From assembly GCA_020847515.1 (NCBI GenBank), contig JADLBW010000050.1, forward strand, positions 1 through 40,655: a DNA stretch of 40,655 bases. Direction: 5' to 3'. Each line of letters opens with the position of its first letter. The stretch's first letter is position 1. Position numbers and translations under genes: made by a program. The notes under the pieces were generated by a model that made no database searches, was not told the origin of the DNA, and saw only the letters and a list, made by a program, of their open reading frames with translations. Origin of the DNA: Pirellulales bacterium (lineage in GTDB: Bacteria > Planctomycetota > Planctomycetia > Pirellulales > Lacipirellulaceae). Below, piece after piece: positions 25,519-35,169 of the stretch.

Positions 25519-28500
25519 GTGCAAACCGGAAGACCTTCCGTTGCCAACGACGACGGCCTCGCGGATGCCGCGCTGGCGGAATACTTTGCGTGTTTGGACC
25601 GCGGCGAGGTCGTCGACCTGGAAAAACTTATCGCCTCGCACCCGGGCTGCGAGTCCGCTCTGCGGCAGTTTGTCAATCGCGAGCGGAAGCTGCAGGCGCT
25701 GGCATGGCATTCGGCGACCGCGAGTTATCAGTCTGGCCAAGCGATCGGCGACTTCCGCCTCGTGCGTGAACTGGGCCGCGGCGGCATGGGCGTTGTTTAT
25801 GAAGCCGTGCAACTCTCGCTGGGACGGCGCGTCGCCCTAAAAGTCTTGCCAGGTACTTCCGACTCCGACGCCCGAAGCCGCGCCCGGTTTCGGAATGAAT
25901 CCGACATCCTGGCCCAATTGCGGCATCCGCATATCGTCAACGTCTTCGTCGTGGGCGAGGAGGGCGGGGCCTGCTACTACGCGATGGAACTGATCGACGG
26001 CGGCGACGCCAACCTGCTGATAGAAGACCCGCTGCATTCCGCGGCCGATGCGGCTGATTGCGACGGGGCCGATTCGACCGCCAGCGTCGGGGGCGCCTTG
26101 ACGGAACGTCCGAGCCGCGCTCGTGCAGAACTTGGCAGCAACGGCGCCAAACCCTGCAGTCCAACTCCAGCGAAGCTCGGCGCGTGGCAGGAACCGGGAG
26201 ATCGATGCCGGCGCATTGCCACGATCGGGCAGCAGATCGCCGGCGCCTTATCGCACGCCCACTCATGCGGAGTGCTGCATCGCGACGTCAAACCTTCCAA
26301 TATTCTCTTGGACCGGCGCGGCTGCGCCATTCTCTCGGACTTCGGCCTGGCTCGCATGCGCGGGCAGGAGACGCTGACAGAATTAGGAAACGTTGTCGGC
26401 ACGCTTCGATATGTGGCGCCTGAAAACGTCTCGACGACGGCTGGCAGGGCGGACGAGCGAAGCGACGTCTACGCGCTGGGAGCGTCGCTGTGGGAGATGC
26501 TCGCCCAGCGCCGTTTATTCGAAGGGGGCCAAGGCGCATCGCTCGTACGCCGTATTTTGGAGGAACAGCCGGAGCCTCCTTCGCGTTTTCGGCGCGACGT
26601 TCCCCGAGACCTGGAGACGATTGCCCTTTATGCCCTGGCGAAGCAGCCGGAACGGCGCTATCAGTCGGCCGATGCGATGCGCGATGATCTGGAGCGATTC
26701 CTTGAGGGGCGGCCCATTTCGGCCCGTCGAACGGGAATGTCCGAGCGAGCGTTGCTCTGGGCGATGCGGCATCGGAGGATGTCGCTTAGTTTAACGGCGG
26801 CAATTGTCCTGGGGGCTTTGGGCGCTGCGCTGTCGGCCATCCTGATCGCCGGCGCCAGGCAACAAGCCGTGGACGCCCTGGCGGCAAGCCGGCGTAGCGA
26901 GGCGACCGCGCGCCAGCAATCTGAGACCGCAGCAGCCAGCGAGCGGTCGGTTCGCCGCATGCTCTACGCGACGGATATGGCCCTGGCAGGGGCCGCCTGG
27001 CAGGCGGGCGATCCCGGCCGGGCGCGCCTACTGCTAGATCGTCACAGAGCCGATTCGGTCTCGAGGCCGGGTTCCGTAACGTTCGACCCGCGCGGCTTCG
27101 AATGGCACTTCCTCCATCGGCAATTAACGCCCCAGTCCGAAGTGCTGTACCAAGGCGAAGACGCACTGTATACGATCGCCCAAGCGCCGGACGGGCGCTC
27201 TTTCGCCACGGCGGGACGCGAATCAATCGTGCGGTTGCACGATCCGAAGACAGGGCGCATCCTTCGTTCAAAACCGACTGATCAGGGCGAAATCAATGGC
27301 CTGTGCTTCAGTCCTTCGGGGCGTTACCTGGCGACCGGCGGAGACGACGGTACCGTCAAGATTTGGACCGTCGATGACCTGAGTCTCCATCGATCGGTCC
27401 AGGCTTTAGAAAGCAAAGTCTTCTACGCCGAATTCTCTGATGGCGATGACCGAGTCGCTTGCGGCGGCGAAGGCGCTGCGCAAGTGATAATTCACATTCC
27501 CTCCGGCAGTATCCCACACCGGCTGGTCGGCCCAGAGCCGCCGAAGTCCGGCCTGCGATCGGCCGTATCACTGGACGGGTGCATTACTCCATCGCGCAAG
27601 CGGCTGATAACGGCGCGGTATATTCGGTACGCCGAGGGCGTCGACGGCGTCGATATGTGGGACCTTGTCGACGGCGCCCGACGGGAGCTCGCGTCGATAG
27701 AAATGCCGTTGGCCGTGGTATGCGATAGTACTGAAGAACGGGTCTTCGTCGCCGGCGCGGCCGAGTTGCAGGTAATTTCCGTCAAGAGCGGCCGACTTCT
27801 AAATTCGACCCCCATGACGAACCATGGCGAATCGCTGGCGCTGTCGCCGGACGGACGACAGCTTGCCCTGGGAACCGCAACCGGCGAACTACTTGTCTGG
27901 AATGTGAACGACGGGTCGGAGGCTGTCGCTTTGACGCTGCGCTGCCGCATGCGCGTTCACGACGCCGACCTGTTCGACGCCAGATTTGAATCGGACGGCG
28001 CCTCGGTGCTGTCGGCCAGCCGTGACGGAACCGTGCGGAGAACGGTTATCGGCGGCGAACCGGAATTGTTCCGCGAGCTTCAGTGGGCTCGCGGCCGCGC
28101 CATCCAGCCAATCCCTGCGTCGGACCTGGTGCTTGCGGACAACCCGCTGGCAATTCGCGATTGGCAAACAGGGCGAATCGTCCGTCGCCTCTCGAACGAT
28201 CGGCCGCGCGTGCGCGCCATAAGCGCCGACGGCAAGTTCGCGGCTGCGGCAATTTCCAACGCCGTGCGCGTCTGGAATCTCCGTAGCGGCGAATTGATTC
28301 TTGACCTCGAACGGCCGTTGACCAACCTGGAAAATTGCAGTTTGTCGTTTGCCCACGGCCGCCCGCATCTCGTCGTCAGCGACGGGCATTTGCGCGACGC
28401 GGAACATCGCTTAGAGGCGTTCAGTTTGCCGGACGGGCGGTGCACTACTCTGACCGACATTCCAAACCAGACCCAATGGATGTATGGTTGCATCGACGGC

Positions 28501-28950
28501 GGAATTGTCTTTCGAGAATTTGACCCGCAGGGAGTCGCGTGCGTGGACTTCCCTTCAGGGCGCGTTCGGTGGCGACGCCCGCCGTTTGAAGTGTACGCAA
28601 ATAGAGCGGCCATGTCTCGCGACGGGCGCTGGCTAATCGCCGCTGACTTGGAGCGCCACGCGCTCATGCTCCTCGATTGCAGCACCGGAATTCTCAAGTA
28701 CCGCGTGCCGTGCCATACAAGGGTCGGGGCGCTGGCGATAGCCGACGTCGGCTCGTCGTTTTTCGTCGGCGATGTTGAGGGGGCAGTCTCCGTCTGGAGT
28801 CTTGAGCACGGGCAAAAACTCTTTGATCTTGCGCGCCTCGACTCGCCGGTCGTAGGTCTGTACGCCGCGGGGCGCAGGGTGCTGGCTGCCGTCGTAAAGA
28901 ACATGGACGGCAGCAACGTGCGTTGCTCTTACGAGTTCAGCGCGGAATGA
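25519..28950 (+). CDS. Transmembrane Ser/Thr protein kinase with WD40-type sensor
   Basis: 1143 residues from GTG 25519, directly after the sigma factor stop. A helical N-terminal segment (1-75) is followed by a Hanks-type kinase domain (about 78-395): P-loop GRGGMGVVYEA at 86, Lys108 (VALKVL), HRDVKPSN with Asp256, DFG Asp274, and YVAPE. An insertion of about 65 residues, rich in Ala/Ser/Pro, sits between the hinge and the catalytic loop. One membrane helix lies at about 420-446, then a coiled coil (about 450-480), a DUF-like linker, and a C-terminal WD40-type propeller (about 540-1140; PDGRSFATAGRESIVRLHD, YLATGGDDGTVKIWTVDD). The propeller is expected to be periplasmic and the kinase cytoplasmic. 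Likely controls the adjacent sigma factor. Confidence 0.93.
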   Translation: MQTGRPSVANDDGLADAALAEYFACLDRGEVVDLEKLIASHPGCESALRQFVNRERKLQALAWHSATASYQSGQAIGDFRLVRELGRGGMGVVYEAVQLSLGRRVALKVLPGTSDSDARSRARFRNESDILAQLRHPHIVNVFVVGEEGGACYYAMELIDGGDANLLIEDPLHSAADAADCDGADSTASVGGALTERPSRARAELGSNGAKPCSPTPAKLGAWQEPGDRCRRIATIGQQIAGALSHAHSCGVLHRDVKPSNILLDRRGCAILSDFGLARMRGQETLTELGNVVGTLRYVAPENVSTTAGRADERSDVYALGASLWEMLAQRRLFEGGQGASLVRRILEEQPEPPSRFRRDVPRDLETIALYALAKQPERRYQSADAMRDDLERFLEGRPISARRTGMSERALLWAMRHRRMSLSLTAAIVLGALGAALSAILIAGARQQAVDALAASRRSEATARQQSETAAASERSVRRMLYATDMALAGAAWQAGDPGRARLLLDRHRADSVSRPGSVTFDPRGFEWHFLHRQLTPQSEVLYQGEDALYTIAQAPDGRSFATAGRESIVRLHDPKTGRILRSKPTDQGEINGLCFSPSGRYLATGGDDGTVKIWTVDDLSLHRSVQALESKVFYAEFSDGDDRVACGGEGAAQVIIHIPSGSIPHRLVGPEPPKSGLRSAVSLDGCITPSRKRLITARYIRYAEGVDGVDMWDLVDGARRELASIEMPLAVVCDSTEERVFVAGAAELQVISVKSGRLLNSTPMTNHGESLALSPDGRQLALGTATGELLVWNVNDGSEAVALTLRCRMRVHDADLFDARFESDGASVLSASRDGTVRRTVIGGEPELFRELQWARGRAIQPIPASDLVLADNPLAIRDWQTGRIVRRLSNDRPRVRAISADGKFAAAAISNAVRVWNLRSGELILDLERPLTNLENCSLSFAHGRPHLVVSDGHLRDAEHRLEAFSLPDGRCTTLTDIPNQTQWMYGCIDGGIVFREFDPQGVACVDFPSGRVRWRRPPFEVYANRAAMSRDGRWLIAADLERHALMLLDCSTGILKYRVPCHTRVGALAIADVGSSFFVGDVEGAVSVWSLEHGQKLFDLARLDSPVVGLYAAGRRVLAAVVKNMDGSNVRCSYEFSAE

Positions 28951-29373
28951 ATCGGCTCGCGAGCGGCGACCAACGCGCCGTATCGCAGCACACTTAACAG
29001 GGGGCCGTTTACTGCGGCGGAGTCCCAGGCAGGGGAAACTCGGCTGGCTCCACGAGCTGAACGCCGGGGGCCGCGGTGATTTCCCTTATTGACCGTTGCG
29101 CGGCTAAAGAGCCGCGGCAGTCCCGGCCTCCGGCCGGCGGTCGCTTTCCATGGGGAAAACGTCGATCCCAAGGGGACGCGACCCGGGCACGGCCGGGGTG
29201 CATTCGGTGAGTCCATGGCTCATTGACGCCGCAACGCTCAACAGGAAAAGCCCCGTGCCCTTGATGGCGAGGTCGGCAAAATCGCGCAATAATGAAACGG
29301 CGATACGTCGAGCTCTACAGAAGTTGGCGAGCGCGCCGGGCCGAGACTACACTCACATCCGGGATGTCGAACT
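28951..29373. other. Intergenic region without a recognised gene
   Basis: 423 bases between the kinase and the glycosidase gene, both on the plus strand. Several short frames on the minus strand overlap, but none has a ribosome binding site or family signature. The palindrome GCTCGCGAGC sits at 28955-28964 without a T-run. A promoter for the glycosidase is expected near the right end; none is obvious. Confidence 0.45.
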
Positions 29374-31311
29374 ATGCTCATTCCCTGCAACCAAGCCATC
29401 CCGCTAGCGGCGCTGGTGTTCGTCTTAGCGAGCATGGGCTCGAGTGGAAATGCCGTTGAGCTTGCCGCAAAGCCGGTTGTTAATCGCGACGCCGACGCCC
29501 AGATGGCGCTCAGCGGACCAGTCCAGCGCTACATCGAGGCCGTGTCCACAAACTGGTTGCTGCGGGCGCCGCGCGATAATCCGGCCATGCTGCAGATGCT
29601 GGCGGAGCGCGATCGGCCGCCCTACCGCAATCTGCTGCCCTGGTCGGGCGAGTTCGCCGGCAAGTATCTCACAGGGACGGTACAGGTCCTTCGCACCAGC
29701 GAGAACGCCAAGCTGCGGGCCGCCACCGAGCGGTTCGTGCACGACCTGCTGGACTGCCAGGAGAGCGACGGCTATCTAGGGCCCTTTCCCCGCAAGTACC
29801 GCCTGACCGGCAAGGCGCCCAACACTGGCAGCGACGCCGAGCCGGGCGACACCTGGGATCTGTGGAACCATTATCACGCCCTCGTCGGCTTGCTCTTGTG
29901 GCACGAATACGCGAACGACTCAAAGGCGCTGGCCGCCGCCTGTCGCATCGGCGATCTGATGTGCGAGAAGTTCCTCGATGCGGGCGCACCCGTGTCGTCG
30001 ACCGGTAGCTTTGAGATGAATCAGGCGATCGCCCACGGCATGGCGCTGCTCTACAGGCGCGCCGGCGAGCAGAAGTATCTCGAACTGGCCGAGCGGACGG
30101 TCGAAGACTTTCAAGCGCCCGGGGCCGGCGACTATCTGCGGATGGGGCTCAACAAGGTCGAGTTCTATCAAACCCCAAAGCCCCGCTGGGAAAGCTTGCA
30201 TCCGATCATGGGACTGGCTGAGCTGTACCAGATCACCGGCAACAGGCAATACCGCGAGGCCTTCGAGCATCTCTGGTGGAGCGTCGCCAAGCTCGATCGC
30301 CACAACAACGGCGGGTTTTCGTCAGGCGAGCAGGCCCAGGGCAATCCGTATCACCCAGGCGCCATTGAAACGTGCTGCACGATCGCCTGGATGGCCATGA
30401 GCGTCGAAATGCTGCGGATGACGGGCGACCCGATCGTGGCTGACGAGCTGGAGCTTTCGACGCTTAATCAGGTCGTCGGCAGCTACTCGCCCACAGGGCG
30501 CTGGAGCACTTATAACACGCCGATGAACGGCCGCCGCATCCCCAGTACGCAGGATATCGCCTTCCAGATTCGTCCCGGAAGCGAGGAGCTGAACTGCTGC
30601 AGCGTCAACGCCGCTCGCGGCTTCGGCATGATCAGCGACTGGGCGCTTATGCGGGACGAGGATGGGCTAGTGCTCAATTGGTACGGTCCATCCGAATTTG
30701 AAACGACTGTCGGCGGCGTCTCCGTGAAGCTTCGCGAGGAAACCGATTATCCGCGGACTGGCAACATCACGCTGCACGTTAGCCCCTGCCAAACCGCGCG
30801 TTTCTCCCTGAAGCTCCGCATTCCTCACTGGTCGAAGCAGAGTCGCGTCGCGTTGAACGGCGAAGAGCTCGCGGTCAAGCCGGGCGCCTATGCCGCGATC
30901 GATCGACGGTGGGAGGCGGGCGAAGTCGTGACGATCCAACTGGATATGACTGCCCGCTACTGGGTCGGCGAGCGCGAGTGCGCGGGCAAGACCAGCGTGT
31001 ATCGCGGTCCGGTGCTGTTGACATTCGAAGAGGCGAAGTCGTCGAACGCCGCCGAATTTGCGGGTCCCAACGGTCCGCCCACATTTGATGTCCGTGACAT
31101 TGAACGGGGCCAGCTTGCCGAGACGCCCGCCGACGCCATCGTCGTACTGAACGTGCAAGACGCCTCTGGAAAGACGCACGCGCTGCGCGACTTCGGGACT
31201 GCTGGCTATGAAGCGCCTTACCTGACCTGGCTAAAGATCGACGGCGCCCCTGCTGCGCCGTTCAGCAAGCAAAATCCATCACGCACGGCCCGGGCGGCAG
31301 TAGCGGAGTGA
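29374..31311 (+). CDS. Secreted GH127-type (beta-L-arabinofuranosidase-like) glycoside hydrolase
   Basis: 645 residues with a signal peptide ending near GNA (about 27). An (alpha/alpha)6 barrel covers about 45-445, followed by two beta-sandwich domains (about 450-630; FSLKLRIPHWSKQSRVALNGE, ARYWVGERECAGKTSVYRGPVLLTFE). The Zn-thiolate active-site set of Bifidobacterium HypBA1 (Glu338, Cys340, Cys417, Cys418) has clear equivalents: Glu332 and Cys334 in AIETCCTIAW, and Cys408-Cys409 in ELNCCSVNAARG, with near-identical spacing. Family members cleave beta-L-arabinofuranosides, and some GH127-related enzymes act on other furanosides, so the exact sugar is open. The ABC transporter downstream on the same strand suggests coupled hydrolysis and uptake. 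Confidence 0.87.
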   Translation: MLIPCNQAIPLAALVFVLASMGSSGNAVELAAKPVVNRDADAQMALSGPVQRYIEAVSTNWLLRAPRDNPAMLQMLAERDRPPYRNLLPWSGEFAGKYLTGTVQVLRTSENAKLRAATERFVHDLLDCQESDGYLGPFPRKYRLTGKAPNTGSDAEPGDTWDLWNHYHALVGLLLWHEYANDSKALAAACRIGDLMCEKFLDAGAPVSSTGSFEMNQAIAHGMALLYRRAGEQKYLELAERTVEDFQAPGAGDYLRMGLNKVEFYQTPKPRWESLHPIMGLAELYQITGNRQYREAFEHLWWSVAKLDRHNNGGFSSGEQAQGNPYHPGAIETCCTIAWMAMSVEMLRMTGDPIVADELELSTLNQVVGSYSPTGRWSTYNTPMNGRRIPSTQDIAFQIRPGSEELNCCSVNAARGFGMISDWALMRDEDGLVLNWYGPSEFETTVGGVSVKLREETDYPRTGNITLHVSPCQTARFSLKLRIPHWSKQSRVALNGEELAVKPGAYAAIDRRWEAGEVVTIQLDMTARYWVGERECAGKTSVYRGPVLLTFEEAKSSNAAEFAGPNGPPTFDVRDIERGQLAETPADAIVVLNVQDASGKTHALRDFGTAGYEAPYLTWLKIDGAPAAPFSKQNPSRTARAAVAE

Positions 31312-31584
31312 ACGGACGGGAATGACGGGCCCCTCTTCCGTAGAATCAGTCCTCGGCTCGGCCAGTGGACTTAGGGCTGCCAGCCGCTCTGCTGAACGGC
31401 CGGCAGTTTCCCACGTCTTGATCCGCAAGTCGCGGTTGGACCGCCGTTGCACGGCCGCGGCCTGGTGAGTCACAATGGGAGCGGCCCCGCCGCGCTAGTC
31501 TCTCGGGGTCCGGTCCCTGCCCGCTGGTCGATAGCGGCGCCGCGGCGAGCATCTGTCACACGCCAATTCAGCACTTTTGCCTCT

Positions 31585-34185
31585 ATGACGTCCGTCTCTG
31601 CCACGCCTGCCTCGCCGGAGCGACATGGCTTTGAGGCGGACGACCTGGCGTCCGCGGCACAGACTGCGGCCGCTCGAGTCATCGGCGTAAGCAAGTCTTT
31701 TGGCGGCGTTCAGGCGCTTGTTGACGTAAGCCTTGACCTGCGGGCCGGCGAGGTCCATGCCCTCTGCGGCGAGAACGGAGCTGGCAAGTCTACGCTCATC
31801 AAGATCCTCTCCGGCTACTACGCCTGCGACAGCGGCCGCGTCGAAGTTGCCGGCGGGCCGCTCGCCGCGAACGTCCATGCCGCCAGCGAGTTGGGCGTCA
31901 GCGTCATTCATCAGGAGTCTGTTGCTTGTCTCGACCTCGACGCGGTAGACAATGTTTTTGTGGGCCGCGAAATCCGCACGCTCGGCGGGCTGCTGCTCGA
32001 TCGGCGGCGGATGGAACGGCACACGGTCGAACAACTGCAGCGACTCGGCGAGCATGTCCCCGTAGACCGCCCGGTCGGGCAGTTGTCGCTCGCTCAGCGG
32101 CAGATGATCGGCATGGCCCGCGCGCTGTCACAGCAATGCCGCGTGCTGGTCATGGACGAGCCGACGGCATCCCTTTCCGCTCGCGAGGCGGAAACCCTCT
32201 TCCGCATCGTTCGGCAACTGCGCGGCGAAGGAGCGGCGATCCTCTACGTCAGCCACCGACTGGAGGAGATCTTCGCTCTGGCTGATCGGGTCACCGTGCT
32301 GCGCGACGGCCGGCACGTCGAAACCTGTCCCTTAGGCGAGCTGACGCCTGCTCGGTTGATCGAGCTGATGGTTGGCCGCGGAGTGGAGCCGCTCGCGCGC
32401 CATCGCCAGGATCCCGCGATCAGGCCGGAAGCCAAACGTCTGGAAGTCGTCGGGCTTACGCGGCAGGGGCAGTTCGCCGAAATCTCTTTCAGCCTGAAGG
32501 AGGGCGAAGTCGTCGGAATGGCTGGCCTGGTCGGCGCTGGCCGCAGCGAGGTAGCCGGGGCGATTTTTGGAATCGATGGTTACGACGACGGCGGCGTCCT
32601 GGTGGACGGCGAGCCGCTGGAAATGGGCTCGATTACCGCCAGCATCGAACGCGGCCTGGCACTTGCGCCTGAAGATCGGCAGCAGGACGGCTTGGTGCTT
32701 CCTATGTCGGTGGCCGAAAACCTTACGCTCGTCGTCCTGGGCTCGCTCGCCCGCGGCGGCCTCATTCGCCGCCAGGCGGAGCGTGAAACAGCCCAGCGGC
32801 TCGTCCGGGGACTCGACGTCCGCGCCGCTCGCCTGACGTTGCCGGCGGAGGCCCTCTCGGGCGGCAACCAGCAGAAGCTCGTGATCGGGAAGTGGCTCGC
32901 CGCTAAGCCTCGGATTCTCATCCTCGACGAGCCGACGCGCGGCGTCGACGTGGCGGCCAAGGCCGAAATCCATCGCCGCATCCGAGAGCTTGCGGGCGAG
33001 GGGATGGCAACGCTGGTCATCTCGTCGGAACTGCCGGAAGTCCTGCGGCTGAGCGACCGTATCCTCGTCATGCGCCAAGGCCGCATTGCGGGCGAACTCT
33101 CTGCGGCGGACGCTACCGAACAACAGATACTGCAGCTTGCGCTTCCTGCGGCCGACCGTGAAAGCCGCGGGGCGGGGTCGGCGGGAGCGTATCGGCGCGG
33201 GGCGGCATTCGATTCACGCTCGCCGTTGGGCGAGTGGCTGAAGCACCGCGAGTTGTGGCTCTTTGCCCTGCTGCTGGCCATCTTTGCGACCGTCGGGGCG
33301 ATGAAACCCTCGTTTCTCGCACTAAGCAATCTGCTGGACGTCGGCGCCGAAGCGGCGCCCACCGCGATCATCGCCTGCGCGGTCGCTCTGGTGGTGATAA
33401 CCGGCGAGATTGATATCTCCGTGGGATCGCTCGCCGGGCTGACGGCAGCGGTTCTCGGGCTGTGCTGTTACGGTCCCGAGGCGCCGATGTGCGCGCCTGC
33501 CGGCGCTAGCTGTGCGCTGGCCGTCGCCGTCGGCGTCGGCGCGGTCAACGGCCTGCTGGTGACCGTCGGCCGCGTGCCGTCGATCATCGCCACGCTCGGC
33601 ATGCTGACCGTACTGCGCGGCGTTACCACGCTGATCATGGGCGGCCGCAGCATTGGCGGGCGGCCTGAATCGCTCCGCGAGTTGGCGACGGGCGCGTGGA
33701 TGGGCGTGCCTACGAGCATCTGGATCGGCGCCGCCGTCGCCCTACTGCTGGCGGTAGTTGCTTGTCGCACGCCGCTGGGCCGGCGAATGTACGCCGTCGG
33801 CAGCAACCCGCAGGCCGCGCCTCTCTTGGGCGTCTCGGTGGGCAAGGTGCGCTTCATCGCCTTCACGCTGGCGGGGTTCATGACTGGCGTGGCGGCGCTG
33901 CTGTTGGCCCCGAAGAACTCGATCATCCAGCCGAACCTGGGCGAGGGCCTGGAACTGCTGGTGGTCACGTGCGTCGTCGTCGGCGGCACCTCCATCAGCG
34001 GCGGCCGGGGCTCGATCCTGGGCGTCGTGCTGGCGGTAATTTTCCTGTCGCTCGTGCCGACGGCGCTAACGTATGTCAGCGCTCCGGCGGAATGGCGGCT
34101 CGCGATTCAGGGGTCTCTCATTCTCGTCGCAGTGCTTGCCGACCATTACATGCAGGCGCTCCGGCCGCGGGGAGGCGTCCGATGA
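31585..34185 (+). CDS. Fused sugar ABC transporter: tandem ATPase plus permease (RbsA-RbsC / LsrA-LsrC type)
   Basis: 866 residues from ATG 31585. Residues about 32-260 are the first ABC domain (Walker A GENGAGKST at 62-70, Walker B VLVMDEPTASLSARE). Residues about 275-515 are the second, with a degenerate Walker A (GLVGAGRSE), signature LSGGNQQK and Walker B ILILDEPTRGVD. That pairing is the CUT2-class RbsA architecture. The chain then continues without a stop into a polytopic permease (about 550-866) with VVITGEIDISVGSLAGL and the GGTSISGGRGS loop of RbsC/LsrC. In model bacteria these are separate proteins. An in-frame upstream extension to 31447 lacks coding character. The stop overlaps the next permease (ATGA). 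Confidence 0.93.
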   Translation: MTSVSATPASPERHGFEADDLASAAQTAAARVIGVSKSFGGVQALVDVSLDLRAGEVHALCGENGAGKSTLIKILSGYYACDSGRVEVAGGPLAANVHAASELGVSVIHQESVACLDLDAVDNVFVGREIRTLGGLLLDRRRMERHTVEQLQRLGEHVPVDRPVGQLSLAQRQMIGMARALSQQCRVLVMDEPTASLSAREAETLFRIVRQLRGEGAAILYVSHRLEEIFALADRVTVLRDGRHVETCPLGELTPARLIELMVGRGVEPLARHRQDPAIRPEAKRLEVVGLTRQGQFAEISFSLKEGEVVGMAGLVGAGRSEVAGAIFGIDGYDDGGVLVDGEPLEMGSITASIERGLALAPEDRQQDGLVLPMSVAENLTLVVLGSLARGGLIRRQAERETAQRLVRGLDVRAARLTLPAEALSGGNQQKLVIGKWLAAKPRILILDEPTRGVDVAAKAEIHRRIRELAGEGMATLVISSELPEVLRLSDRILVMRQGRIAGELSAADATEQQILQLALPAADRESRGAGSAGAYRRGAAFDSRSPLGEWLKHRELWLFALLLAIFATVGAMKPSFLALSNLLDVGAEAAPTAIIACAVALVVITGEIDISVGSLAGLTAAVLGLCCYGPEAPMCAPAGASCALAVAVGVGAVNGLLVTVGRVPSIIATLGMLTVLRGVTTLIMGGRSIGGRPESLRELATGAWMGVPTSIWIGAAVALLLAVVACRTPLGRRMYAVGSNPQAAPLLGVSVGKVRFIAFTLAGFMTGVAALLLAPKNSIIQPNLGEGLELLVVTCVVVGGTSISGGRGSILGVVLAVIFLSLVPTALTYVSAPAEWRLAIQGSLILVAVLADHYMQALRPRGGVR

Positions 34186-35153
34186 GCGCCGTCGCCGCCC
34201 CTTCGGTTAAGTCGCCTCGGGCCGCCTTCGCGTATTGGCACGAAGTCACGCTGGCAATGCTGCTGATCGGGTTCTTTGCCGTCGCGGCTTCGCTGGAACC
34301 GCGTTTCGTGTTGCCGTCCGTTCAGGTGGAACTAGCCGGCGACGCCTGGCCGATGGCGATCGTCGCGCTGGTCATGGCGATGATCGTCGTAACGGGCGGC
34401 ATCGATCTATCGGTGGGTTCGATTACCGGATTGTCAACCGTCGTTATCGGGCTGGCGGTCGAAGCCGGGGTCGACGTGTGGATCGGCGCACTGCTGGGGC
34501 TCGCCGTCGGCACGGCGGCCGGGCTACTGAACGGCTTGTTGATCGCCCGCGCGAATATCCATCCGCTCATCGTAACGCTGGCCACGATGGCCGGCTTCCG
34601 GGGAGCGGCCTTGGCGCTCACCAGGGGCCGGACAATGCAGGGCTTTCCGGCGCACTACGCCGAATGGTTGCAGGGCCGCGTCCTGGGGCTGCCCGCGCCG
34701 ATGTGCGTCTTTCTGGCCGCCGCTGCGGCGGTCGCCATCGTTCTTCCACAGACGCCGCATGGTCGCTTTCTGTATGCCATGGGCCACAACGAACGGGCCG
34801 CCCGGCTATCGGGCGTGCCGGTCGGGCGGCTGAAGTTCGCGCTGTACGTCCTTTCAGGCCTGTCGTGCGGATTCGCGGCCCTGCTGCTCACGTCGCGCTA
34901 CGAACAGGCCAAGGCCGATTTCGCGACGGGGCTGGAACTGGAAGTCATCACTGCCGTCGTCCTGGGCGGCATCAGCATCTTTGGCGGTCGCGGCAACGTC
35001 GTCGGGCTGCTGATCGGCCTGGTGCTGTTGCACGAGTGCAACAAGTTCATCCCGTGGCATTGGCATGTGAGCGAGCTCAACGCGCTGGTCACCGGCGCGC
35101 TGCTTATAGGCTCAGTCCTGCTTAATTCCCTATTCACTCGAAGCCGCCGCTAA
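34182..35153 (+). CDS. Sugar ABC transporter permease (RbsC/LsrD type)
   Basis: 323 residues, with about eight to ten hydrophobic segments starting near residue 22. CUT2 permease signatures are present: VVTGGIDLSVGSITGLS near 70-86, NIHPLIVTLATMAGFRG near 125-141, and VVLGGISIFGGRGNVVG near 263-279. ATG 34182 overlaps the stop of the fused ATPase-permease gene, so translation is coupled and the two permease halves should be made in step, as expected for a heterodimeric channel of the LsrC-LsrD or RhaP-RhaQ kind. Confidence 0.92.
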   Translation: MSAVAAPSVKSPRAAFAYWHEVTLAMLLIGFFAVAASLEPRFVLPSVQVELAGDAWPMAIVALVMAMIVVTGGIDLSVGSITGLSTVVIGLAVEAGVDVWIGALLGLAVGTAAGLLNGLLIARANIHPLIVTLATMAGFRGAALALTRGRTMQGFPAHYAEWLQGRVLGLPAPMCVFLAAAAAVAIVLPQTPHGRFLYAMGHNERAARLSGVPVGRLKFALYVLSGLSCGFAALLLTSRYEQAKADFATGLELEVITAVVLGGISIFGGRGNVVGLLIGLVLLHECNKFIPWHWHVSELNALVTGALLIGSVLLNSLFTRSRR

Positions 35154-35169
35154 CCGCGGAGCCTGCCTT

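Noticed and set aside
28955..28964. Palindrome GCTCGCGAGC after the kinase stop as a terminator
   Set aside because: Too short and not followed by a T-run.
29104..29289. Short minus-strand frame with FADLAIKGTGLFLLS, superficially like a flagellar rod/hook N-terminus
   Set aside because: Only a few residues resemble the motif, the rest does not fit, and there is no ribosome binding site or flagellar context.
34235..35125. 296-residue frame overlapping the second permease
   Set aside because: Arg/Gly-rich out-of-frame reading without membrane segments; the permease frame has clear family motifs and a coupled start.
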